From Hydrangea macrophylla (taxonomy: Eukaryota > Streptophyta > Magnoliopsida > Cornales > Hydrangeaceae), in contig CM066998.1 in assembly GCA_033977485.1 (NCBI GenBank), forward strand, positions 55,394,274 through 55,458,273: a stretch of 64,000 nt of DNA. The letters are read 5' to 3'. Under the pieces are notes generated by a model, which searched no databases, was not told where the DNA came from, and saw nothing but the letters and a program-made list of their open reading frames with translations. A program made the position numbers and the translations under genes. Shown one piece after another: positions 45,454 through 54,460 of this stretch (the stretch's first letter is position 1; each line of letters begins with the position of its first letter).

Positions 45454-45797
45454 CAACATAGGTTGGCTGGAAAACTTATAAATAGGACTTGCGAGACAGA
45501 AGAAACTAAACGTCTTTTTTAGCTCCCAAAAAGTCCAGGCCTATTTCTAAATGCTCTAGAGCTTCCTCATCTCTCATTAGGGTTTCCACAAGCCCTAGTC
45601 TTTTGAGAAGCATTCAAGGAGACATAAGAGTGAAGACTTACTATAGGAAGTTGCCAGACATAGCTGGACATCAAAGAGAGAAAACAAAATCAGAATTGGA
45701 TTCAAGACCATAAGGGTACATTCTCTGCTCTACGCATAAATAGATTCAATAATAAGTAGTTTTGAACTTTGCCTTCCGGTCTAAATCCAACATAATT

Positions 45798-46183
45798 GAC
45801 ATAGCACATACTATGGGGTCACTTTGTCTATGGTACAAAGAATATAACCCTTCCTAAAAGTCAAAATCCTAGCATTGGGGATGAATAGGGTCAAAGTGAA
45901 GTTTTATAGATAGCTTCCAACTATACTATTGCTAGAACATGTGAAGAAGCATAGCCACGGTGAACCTATTTAAAAATTTTGCCCATTGCTATATAACATA
46001 TATATGTGCATAAAACATTATGTATACAGGAGATATGGCTTGTTCTTTCCTTGGTAACGCTTTCCGAGTCCCCAAAAGATGAAGCGGAATCCTTATTTAA
46101 CATAATGATCAAATGACTTAATACTATAGAACATCAATGGAATGACATTAACAAGTTTGGAATTTAATTATGAGATAATTTAC
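45798..46183. other. CACTA interior between the solo LTR and exon fragments
   Basis: AT-rich with no supported frame. A segment at about 46030-46095 (GGAGATATGGCTTG ... GATGAAGCGG) has higher GC and could be another exon piece on the minus strand, but no protein was recognised. Confidence 0.35.
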
Positions 46184-46296
46184 TTGGAGTTTTCTTCTTG
46201 TAAAACATCATCACTTTTGTGGAATCAATTGACTTCCTGATATTCCCATCAACAACTGGCAAACTTCCTGTCACCAAATTAAGAAGCTTTTGTGAG
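46184..46296 (-). pseudogene. exon-like fragment of an unidentified host gene
   Basis: Bounded by ATATGCAG (acceptor) and CCAA-GTAAAT (donor) on the minus strand, with 37 open codons from 46295: SQKLLNLVTGSLPVVDGNIR and then KSIDSTKVMMFYKKKTP. The codon quality and splice sites point to a real captured exon. I do not recognise the protein. It lies 530 bp downstream of the MKK6-like exon on the same strand, but nothing shows that they come from one gene. Confidence 0.45.
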
Positions 46297-46822
46297 CTGC
46301 ATATGTAAATGGTTGATAAGAAATGAAAATGATTTTATGAATATGAGGTTTTATTCATGAATTTCTGAGAAATAAAAAAATTCATTTAAATCAAGAAAAA
46401 GTGAAGCCAAATTCTTGAAAAACTCCTTTTAAATTTTCTTTGCCATTTAGAGCAAGAGTTCCGGACTTCTAGATTTCGTATTACATTTTGAAAAGTTTAC
46501 TTTATCAGGTTATTTATCCATGGAGGAAATACTCAGAAAATAAATTTCTCTCTCTCTCTCTAAATCCACAAACCAAACAGAGCCTAAGTGTTTCACTAAT
46601 ATCAACGATGTTTGGTGCTTGCACAAACACTAACCCATTTCTACACACATTTGATTTGCCACCAGAGCAACCTATGAAAACTCGCACTATAACTGCGCAG
46701 ACTGTCATACAAGTCAATAATGTACTAAGTAGTAAAACTCAACAAATTAGTAGGAAATAAGAGTGGAATTGTAGAAATTAGTAGGAAATAAGAATGGAAT
46801 TAGTAGAAATATGTATATTGAC
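46297..46822. other. non-coding DNA between captured exon fragments
   Basis: Contains a CT-repeat (46545-46560) and AACCAAACAGAGCCTAA at about 46568, which matches the right end of the Tourist-like MITEs; a left end was not found. Confidence 0.35.
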
Positions 46823-46917
46823 CTTCAAGGCAAATAATTTACCAACCCACTTGTGGCGAACAAGTTGAACTACACCACCACTTCCTTTTCCAATAACTCT
46901 GACAGTCTCTAGGTCTA
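46823..46917 (-). pseudogene. captured exon of a MAPK kinase (MKK6-like), kinase subdomains I-II
   Basis: On the minus strand an acceptor TTTTTACTAG is followed by 31 open codons starting [20 protein letters not shown] and continuing [11 protein letters not shown], then the donor GTCAAT. This is the glycine-rich loop (GKGSGG) and the ATP-anchoring Lys of the MKK6/ANQ group, which activates MPK4-type kinases in cytokinesis signalling. In plants the exon lies between the N-terminal docking region and subdomain III. The activation loop, catalytic Asp and all other exons were not found, so it cannot encode a kinase. It lies inside the CACTA boundaries, so capture by the transposon is inferred. 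Confidence 0.8.
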
Positions 46918-47639
46918 CTAGTAAAAATTGGAGACCAAGTTCTAAAGCTACTCAAGAAGCTGAGGTGACAGGATTCATAAATAGAAATGTAAGATAAGCC
47001 ACCCAAATTAGGGATATCAATTTAAAACCTATGTAGGTGCACGACTGCACATCCTTCCCATGCGTTAACAAGACCGTTAATTCAAAACAATCTAATGAAA
47101 CTTTGAAACAAAATTTTTTACATTCGAGTATTTCAAAAGTTGGGTCTTTAATTCTGTCCCTTAACAAGTTACATGTGGTCCCTCATGATGATTTGCTGTA
47201 CTTTGACTATTTTTTTCATTGGCTAGTGATTGCATAACTAGAACAGTGGCAAAATAATAAAATAGTGGTGCACATACAGAATCAAAATTTATCGTAAGTC
47301 GTATCTAGACTTTCACAAACCACAAATCAATAGCTTGAAAATATGGAATTGATGATCAACAATGAATGTGAGTGTACAACAACAATGAATGTGTACCAAT
47401 CATATGTTTATCTATCTCTCTTTGTCTTCATGCTTTGAGTTCCAAAGAGAGAAGCAGACAATTATGTTAGCAAAACTAGCAAAATTAGGTTTAAGTATTT
47501 GGAGCTCAAAATGCAAGATTTCGTCTAATTTGTCAGTAACTGTAATATGTTCTTTCCTATTTATTTAACAAATCAAACTTACATGGTCTCAGACAACAAT
47601 ATTGAATCATGCAAACAATGTTTTCAAGTCAAAGCTTAC
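46918..47639. other. non-coding DNA, probably captured intron and flanks
   Basis: AT-rich with no recognised exon. CAACAATGAATGTG is repeated at about 47359 and 47380. Confidence 0.35.
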
Positions 47640-47718
47640 ATTGGTGCCATGGACAATATTTAAAACACCATTGGGTAATCCAGCCCCCATAGCTAACTCC
47701 GCAGGTGTCACAGAAACC
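47640..47718 (-). pseudogene. captured exon of methylmalonate-semialdehyde dehydrogenase (second fragment)
   Basis: Between an acceptor TTTTTTCCAAG and a donor GTAAGC the minus strand reads VSVTPAELAMGAGLPNGVLN and then IVHGTN. This is the conserved ELAMEAGLPNGVLNIVHGT segment of ALDH6B2, the mitochondrial CoA-acylating dehydrogenase of valine and pyrimidine breakdown. The usual Glu after Met is Gly here. It lies downstream of the other ALDH6 fragment (52590-52744) in the correct gene order. The exon expected between them (ending near KPSEKDPG) was not found. Confidence 0.8.
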
Positions 47719-48231
47719 CTTGGAAAAAAAAGAAAAGCAAACTAGTTGCTAAAAGCAATGAGAAAAAAAAAGAACATAAACTTCTTATGGAAGAATACTG
47801 AGCATAAATAGTATAGAAAGAGCTAGATTTCAATAAAGTACGTGATCATCGCACATGAATGCATACAACGTGAAGGAAGATGGCAACAAGGCATACAACT
47901 GAGAATTAAGATTACTTGGCTGGCGCGCTAAAGCTATTACATGAAAATCAGCTAGAAACTATAAGTTCAATCATTTACTAAACTCATTTTCAAAAGTTTT
48001 AACTCAAAACAGGCCAAATTGACCAAGATAGAGAAAGCACATTCCTTAATTTTCCTACACTTAAACTCTTAGTGTTTGTAGCCACCTCTTAGTCTTATCT
48101 CTGGTACTCGCCATTATGCAAAGTGGAAATATAGTAACTTTGAACACCAAAATAAGGGGTTCAAACAATTCTTGATGTGAACAACTATATATATGAGTTG
48201 CAGACCCAAAATTCTAAATGCAAATTGCTTC
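47719..48231. other. non-coding, captured intron-like DNA
   Basis: AT-rich with no recognised exon or repeat. Confidence 0.35.
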
Positions 48232-48570
48232 TGTTTGTGGATATGACCTATAACACAATCCAATCGCACACAAAAAATAAGAAACAGAGAAAAACACTGC
48301 ACAAGATATACCCTGTGGTTCCGCCAAATTGCCTACATCCACAGCCTCTCACAGTAGTTCACTATAATCAACAATCAGAAAAGGTTACAAGATGTCTCTC
48401 TCAAAATGTAACTCTCAACATAGTGCGGCTACACAAAGAAGGAAAATTTATCCCACTAGGGTTACACTAAAAGTTACTAAAATACCATTTGGCCAACTAA
48501 AATATATCCTACTAGGGTTACACTACTCGTCCAACTTGGGGGGACTGCCCCCCGAACCCCCGTCCAACTC
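48232..48570 (-). repeat. diverged LTR related to the Tork-like copia element
   Basis: It shares ATATGACCT, GATATACCCTGTGGTTC, CCACAGCCTCTCAC and CTGCCCCCCGAACCCCC with the LTRs at 58293-58598 and 62632-62955. It carries an extra internal duplication around ACTAGGGTTACACTA (two copies at about 48456 and 48512). The far end does not match and is approximate. Probably a solo-LTR remnant. Confidence 0.65.
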
Positions 48571-50636
48571 GATAGTCTACTCCATAATACCACATATCAT
48601 TTGACTACAAAGAAAACTGTGCTCTAACACTTCAGATCACTTGAAACTTGAACGCAATAAACACTAACTGGATCTTTCTCCAATGGTTTTAGAATGAAAG
48701 TATTGCAGTTTGTAATTGTAACTCGGAATATCTATGACAAATCACATTCGGTTGAGGTATAAGAATCATACAAGTTTAAACAAACCTTCCCCTGAGCGCA
48801 CACACATAAACATACCCCAACTGAATAGGTATACATATATGCGTTGAAAGTGGCGAAGAGTGTTTGTTGGCAAATTACTTTAGTAATGATACAATGGAGA
48901 TTCTTAAATATTTTCTTCTTGATATCTTAATGTAGACCCAAAGATTTTCTGGGTTGGCACAAACCTCGCAGTTAGAAAGGAAACGTTATGTTTTCAAACC
49001 TAGACACCTTTCCTCCAAATTTAGGCTTTTTACTCTTGCTTTCCATCAAATCCTTATTTCCTTCACAAGGGTTTCGTCTTTCCTTGTACTATTTTTCATA
49101 GAAAATTAATTTTGAACTCCCCGTGGGTACCTCGACCAAGTATAGGGCCTAAAGAGATCAAGTCCACTTGATTAATCCCCACACAAATCTCATGTCAACA
49201 ACCTCAAGTGAGGTTCACCACCCATATAGCTTTTATCCTATCTGATCAATTTGGATTACTCTTATTTGGATTCTATGGGCCTTTTATTCATACCCAAGGC
49301 TACAATCGATGCCCATGATCCATATTCGAGCTGCGAGTGAGTAATCCACATTTTATCTCATAAGGCTAGATCAGGAGAGATCCTCACTAATAGATTTCCC
49401 CTTGGTTTGATAAAACAAACCAAGAAAACTAAATCTTTCAAGTCTAATGGATAGAGTGCACAACCCATTTATTACCAAAGAACTTGGTTCGGGGGTTAAT
49501 GTACAAGAGATGAAGGAGCTAGATCATGTTAAAACACTTACCCCATCATAAGATGAGCCTCTACTCAGCTTTCAAGGTTTATGACTAGACATTATGTGGG
49601 TCATTTTATTTATTCTATTGCAATCCTAATTTCAAGTTATAAACAACTAAGAAAGAAAAAGCATGCAAGAAGATATACACATGTCACATGCAATGCACAT
49701 GCTAAAGCAATGATTCAGGGACTAAACATATTGTTACACTCCCCTATGCATGCGACGGAAAAGAAAATCAAAGTAAACGTGCAAACCACACACAAAACCT
49801 AGAAAAACATGGATTCTAAGCATATGTACCATGTAAGGAATTAAACTTATTTTATCTACCTATGCCTACTTCTATGTGATCATAGGAAAGCAGTAAATAA
49901 AAGGGAATCTAGGCCACTTACCCTAATTGCATAGCATTCCCAATTATTCCTAATTAGCCATACTTAGGACAATAATACAAAATATAGTATAAACATGATG
50001 AATATATACCATAATATTCTAAGCATGGATAACATGTATGTATGTCCAAACATAACTACTATGTGAAGTAGTGTGCATATATATATATGAAAGCCTAACT
50101 AGGGTGTTATCCCTTGTATGAATAACCTACTATTCTAAGTGGGGATAGTGTGCATGTGTATGCATATGCATGGATAAACATAGAAATGGATAGATTACTA
50201 TGCATGGATAACTACTATGCATGGAGAGCAATTAAACTATTAAGTGAATACCTTAAAACTAATACATGAGATCCAAATTAGGGTTTCATTATGCCCCGGG
50301 GTTCGAATATCCAAGGATTGGATACCAACTCCACAAGTATGCATCCACAACATTTCGGGTAGAGTCTACTTAGGATAAATTACTCTAACAGGGATACTAA
50401 AAACAAGGACTACAACTTAATATACGACTCTTAAGATATCATCAAAGCTAAGAAAAACTAAGAACAATATGAATAAACAAGAACTTCAAGCTAACTCGAT
50501 CGATCGAAAATAGGGTTTTAGACTGCTGCACGGCAGAGGCTGGAGATCACTATTTCATCGTGATCTCCCATCTTTGGGACTACTCAGACATGGTCTAGAG
50601 TACTGTAGATGCGTTTTTAACGTGAAAATTCATTAA

Positions 50637-50779
50637 GGTCTTGTTTGGTTATGATTTAAACATGCAAACTACAAAAAAAACTATGGATTTATGTTAAACT
50701 AACAAGCAACACTAGGATTATTACTGTTTAAACTACGAAAAACTACTACCAGAATGTAAATAATTAATTAAACAGAACC
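50637..50779. mobile_element. short MITE, Tourist-like
   Basis: Ends GGTCTTGTTTGGTTATGATT and (reverse complement) GGTTCTGTTTAATTAATTAT, flanked by TAA on the left and TGA on the right. 143 bp, diverged. Confidence 0.4.
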
Positions 50780-51015
50780 TGAATGCAAAGATTTGTATTG
50801 AAAAGCAGAAATCTTCAAGAAAACCAATGTAATATGCAAGATTAACCTACAAAAAAAAAAAGACAAACTCTCCCCTTTCCCTATAAACTGTAAAACTTAA
50901 GTGGGGCGTCCCTATGGACGTATTCATAACTAGTATATATAGAAAATTCTAAGGTTAGGGTTAAAAAAAAAAAAACATTTCAGCTGCGTGGGTATAAATT
51001 CTGATAAAAGACATG

Positions 51016-51126
51016 TTCGATCAATCGAACATCCTTCGATCGCTTGAACTTTGAATTACTCGAGCGCTTGAACTGGATTCGATCGATCGAACACTCGATC
51101 GCTTGAACCTCCTTCGATCGTTCGAA
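51016..51126 (-). repeat. cluster of six TTCGATCGATCGAA-type palindromes
   Basis: 14-mer words at 51016, 51035, 51059, 51078, 51094 and 51113. TTCGATCGATCGAA (51078) is the perfect form; others are TTCGATCAATCGAA, TTCGATCGCTTGAA and TTCGATCGTTCGAA. Gaps are 19, 24, 19, 16 and 19 bp. A minus-strand TATATATA lies 75 bp downstream. Confidence 0.8.
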
Positions 51127-51811
51127 CTCCACTTTTCTTCTTTGAATTGCCTTGCTTATAAACAAGCTTTTCCCTTATCCTGCTATTCATTTATGCACAC
51201 AGTAGAATAGTGATCTGCACAAATACTAGCTACAATAACACAACTTAGTATAGATTTGTCATATTGTGCATGAACTAGCCTTATTATATGAATTGCAGAT
51301 ATAACAGGGAGTTGTAAACTAAATCAGTATATTTCTTTATTTTAGCGCGATTGTCTTTTACAAATACCCCGGCTTGTCACTAACACTATGAATATAAAGA
51401 TCAAACTAAGAAAATAAGAAAGAATAAGAAAGAAACTATAAAGGATAAGAGCTTACACCCCCCCCCCCTTAGAATCTTACTCCAGCTGAGCTTGGATAGC
51501 ACCAAGGTCTCAAAGACTCAAATCCTAAGTCTAAATATTTAACTACTCCTATGAACTTTCGCAGAGTGCTTAGGAATCCTCTTTATGGAGTTTTCTGGAG
51601 CTCTCTAGTTCTTAGGATTTTCTGGTGCATCACCAAGTGCGTTGAATGAAAAAGGGAAGACCCCTTTTATAGTTTAAGGTTTGGATTGGAAAGCTAGTAC
51701 AAGTTTGATGTAGGATAGAAAAAATACATTTGTGGGTGTTTTGTTTTTTTGTGATTATTCACGCAGATTAAGGCAAAATTAAGGGTTAAAAATACATATG
51801 GGGCATCTAAG

Positions 51812-51890
51812 TGCCGTAGTGACACTCAAAATTTGGGGCGCATTAGTCTAGAGTACTGCACAGAACTCACATGAGTGTCACTGTGGCACT
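51812..51890 (-). repeat. pair of GTGCC/GGCAC-type inverted words in Tat-type LTR
   Basis: AGTGCCGTAGTGACACT near 51811 and GAGTGTCACTGTGGCACTC near 51873, about 140 bp upstream of the minus-strand TATAAAAG. Confidence 0.5.
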
Positions 51891-52589
51891 CAACCCAGAA
51901 AGTTGTGTTTTCTTTTTCTGTTTGCGGGCTTTGTTCTCTCACCTCGGACATCCAATTTAGGCTTGCCATATACTGTTGGAAAGGTATGGAAGTATAGTTT
52001 GCAATTTTTTTTGGTTTTACTGAAAAAAGTTTTGTAGATTTTGAGTTATGGTAAAAAGGGTAAGACTCATTTCAAGGAGCTAATCGGAGAAGCATAGAAA
52101 GACTATTTTGACACGAAAATTCTCCTAAGTGGTTTTTAGACAACGTGAGGGATTAGGACATTGTTTTAAAGACATTTTAGGAATATTTTGTAAAGGGAGC
52201 TCTTGGGATCCCACCTCGAGATCCAAAATTTTCTCGGTTAAGGACGATTTTTTCATTTCATGTAGAAAGGCGTGGGTTCTTGTTTCTAAATTTAGTATCT
52301 AACATATCTAAGAGACCACAGTGCTTCACAGAGTTCTGCTTCATATAATCGACATTTCCCAAATCCAGTCATCAAGTTGTTCTTAAGGCGTGGGTTACTT
52401 ACGTCGAACGGAGGAACCAAAATGGGGTGTCTACACTCCCTCTTCTGGATCAAAGATTTTCAAGAAAAATGTAACAAAATATCTTGGTATCTCAATCAAC
52501 ATGATGGACCCAAAGGCTAGCTGAAAATATGTTTGGAAAGAAAAAACAAGAAAAACAACTCACACAATAAATTACAATTACAATCTTAC

Positions 52590-52744
52590 CCACAAGGGAA
52601 TCATGGTCAAAAAGTTGAAGGGACAAATCAAAGCATAAACCCCAAGTGACTCTTTGATCTTGTAAGTAGCAATTCCATTTGACACATTAGGAACTAATTT
52701 CCCCATTTGCAAACTTGCTATTCCAAAAGCATGTTCTACCACCT
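52590..52744 (-). pseudogene. captured exon of methylmalonate-semialdehyde dehydrogenase (first fragment)
   Basis: An acceptor TTCTATTACAG and a donor GTAAGA flank 155 bp that read EVVEHAFGIASLQMGKLVPN, then VSNGIATYKIKESLG and VYALICPFNFLTMIPLW. This matches the ALDH6B2 segment ending in the Rossmann-fold entry PFNFPAMIPLW; Pro-Ala has become Leu-Thr here. The reading frame is open but several conserved residues have changed (Cys to Phe, Gly to Ala), as expected of a fragment without selection. The catalytic Cys and NAD-binding Lys lie in other exons that are absent. The 4.9 kb to the next fragment is filled with LTR remnants. Confidence 0.85.
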
Positions 52745-52819
52745 CTGTAATAGAAAACCCAAGAATTTGAAGTGCTTGACTATGATCACTACAGCTACTT
52801 ATTTGACTATGGACACTAA

Positions 52820-53096
52820 GGCTATATTTGGTTTATGAATTTAAAGAAGGAAAGAAAAACAGAAGGATCCATGCTTAAATAACATTAAAAATTAAAAAGT
52901 TTCAAACCAAGACTATAACTTAAGTAAAAAGAAGGAAGCGAGTCTTAAAATTCAAAATTCATTATTTATTTCTCACAATATTATCTTTTCCATCTTTATT
53001 TTATGTCCCAATTTCTTATTAACTAAACAAAGAAAGAAAAGGCTTTGTTGGTTTTTCCTTTCCTTCCCTCACAAAATCCATCAACCAAACAGAGGG
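52820..53096. mobile_element. Tourist-like (PIF/Harbinger) MITE, 277 bp
   Basis: Left end GGCTATATTTGGTTTATGAA, right end (reverse complement) CCCTCTGTTTGGTTGATGGA, flanked by TAA on both sides (52817-52819 and 53097-53099). Same family as 57492-57790. Confidence 0.6.
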
Positions 53097-53099
53097 TAA

Positions 53100-53566
53100 A
53101 GAGACCACCTAGCCCGCAAAATACATCGCCTTAATTGTGCATCCATTAATGTCTGTCCCTGTTCTGTACTTATCCTGGGATAGAAGTTACAGTCACTCTA
53201 GTAAATAACAATAATGTTTAAACAAAAAGTTATTGAATTCTACAAGTTCAACATACTTACCATATCTCTGCATATAAGCTTGAGCATGACTCGCTGACTG
53301 GTTGTAATTGGAGTGTTATGTAAAGCCAAAAAGGCTTATTTTATAGTCGATATTGTCTATTTGAACTCTTCATTTGTAGTTAATGGAATTTGAGAAACAA
53401 CCTATTGTGTCACCTGTTCCAAATTATAACTTAATTAGACCAACACCACCAAACCATGAAGAGAGCCCTCAAAACCTGTAAAAAGAAAAAAAAAAATCAA
53501 ATAGTGAGAAATAGTGTATATGTGTGTTGGAATAGGGAGGGGGTGTGTGTGTCGAACAAATCTGGT
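53100..53566. other. CACTA interior, no gene seen
   Basis: AT-rich. ATGCAGAGATATGGTAAGTA on the minus strand near 53250 looks like splice sites around a tiny exon, but no protein can be assigned. Confidence 0.35.
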
Positions 53567-53570
53567 ATGT

Positions 53571-53621
<51 letters not shown>

Positions 53622-53630
53622 TAGAGAGAG
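53567..53630. repeat. (GT)n-(GA)n microsatellite
   Basis: GT repeats run to about 53584 and then pass into GA repeats with two interruptions. Confidence 0.9.
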
Positions 53631-53799
53631 ACTAACAGCGACAGTGAAGGAAAAGGAGAGGGCGAGGGGCCGACAGTAGAGTGGCGGGCGGCCAGGGACC
53701 AGTGGTGGAGCGGCGACAGATTTGGGTAATTTTATTCTTCTCTTCTTCTTCTTCTTCTTCTTTTATTTTTCTTCTTTTTTTGTGCTATTTTTAATTTCT

Positions 53800-53997
53800 G
53801 TCAAAAATTGTAACAGATAATCCATTAGGACTTGTTTTAACTGTTAGAAAAATCAGAAATGTATATATGAATGGTCATTAATTACTAACAGATATGTACA
53901 ATTTCTAACGGAAATTTACCATTACTCAGTAGCAACGGGTATCTCCGTTGGAAATCAAAAAAGCTGTCCATTAGAAATCTTGCCATATGTTGTAGTG
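53800..53997. repeat. right subterminal repeat region of the CACTA element
   Basis: TAACAGATAATCCATTAGGA, CTAACAGATATGTACAATTT, CAACGGGTATCTCCGTTGG and the terminus ATATGTTGTAGTG mirror words at the left end. Confidence 0.75.
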
Positions 53998-54000
53998 TAT

Positions 54001-54460
54001 ATGCCCCTCAAACCTACAACAATATCAACATAAAACAAACTAAATGAAAGAAAGTAAAATGCCTCCATATTTAAGATATCATCAACTAGTAATAGAAATT
54101 AAAAGCTCCACTAGATATCATCAACAGTTTAAGACATGTAAAAAAAGAAACTCCACTACATGTATTGTCAAGTTTGTAATTATAATATAAATAAATACAA
54201 AAATACAAAAATGCAACTATGCTACACATCTCGATTTCCTCCACACTCATTGAGGCCTACACTTTTACTGTGGTACATCTGGTGGATCCTCCTGAATGAC
54301 CTATGATGGATCCTCTTGAATGACCTATGATGGATCCTCATGAATGACCTGCAATACTCTTACATCTAGGTCCTGCCCAAACACAATGCCACCTCTGCAC
54401 TACCTCATACATGACGATGACTTGTACCCCTAACATAAATCCTATGTACCAGAGGACGTC
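54001..54460. other. short spacer between the CACTA element and the Tat solo LTR
   Basis: It holds three tandem copies of an approximately 26-bp unit (TGGATCCTC-TGAATGACC) at about 54280-54350. No gene seen. Confidence 0.45.

Larger units (their letters stand above)
40298..45792 (+). mobile_element. solo LTR of a copia element, split by a gypsy solo LTR
   Basis: TGTTGGGATTGTGCCC ... AAATCCAACA, flanked by CAATT on the left and TAATT on the right (one mismatch in five). Without the nested 4073-bp LTR and its duplication it is about 1417 bp. TATAAATA is at 45477-45484, preceded by the CAATCGATTG cluster. No primer site, coding region or second LTR, so it is a solo LTR. Confidence 0.75.
48931..52435 (-). 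repeat. Tat-type LTR region on the minus strand, left boundary uncertain
   Basis: The minus strand starts TGTAGACACCCCATTTTGG at 52435, as in the Ogre-like LTRs. It has GC-rich words at 51812-51890 and TATAAAAG at 51664-51671 (minus). TGTAGACCC at 48931 would make a TG...CA unit, but the 5-bp flanks do not match (CTTAA and CTCCC). A second promoter-like unit (words 51016-51126, TATATATA 50934-50941) suggests another LTR nested or joined within it. Confidence 0.4.
39304..53997. mobile_element. CACTA (En/Spm) transposon, non-autonomous, carrying host exon fragments
   Basis: Left end CACTACACCATATGGC, right end (reverse complement) CACTACAACATATGGC, flanked by TAT on both sides (39301-39303 and 53998-54000), the 3-bp duplication of CACTA elements. 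Subterminal regions carry many CTAACAGAT/ATCTGTTAG words in both orientations. No TNPA/TNPD-like frame was recognised. The 14.7 kb includes a nested pair of solo LTRs (40298-45792), minus-strand exon fragments, further LTR remnants and two MITEs. Movement would need transposase in trans. Confidence 0.85.

Noticed and set aside
48931..52435. Calling one clean 3505-bp Tat solo LTR
   Set aside because: The 5-bp flanks CTTAA and CTCCC do not match and two promoter-like units lie inside, so it is reported as a region with an uncertain boundary.
46823..52744. Reading the kinase and dehydrogenase exons as resident host genes
   Set aside because: They lie between matched CACTA ends with TAT duplications, come from two unrelated genes on one strand, and most exons are missing.
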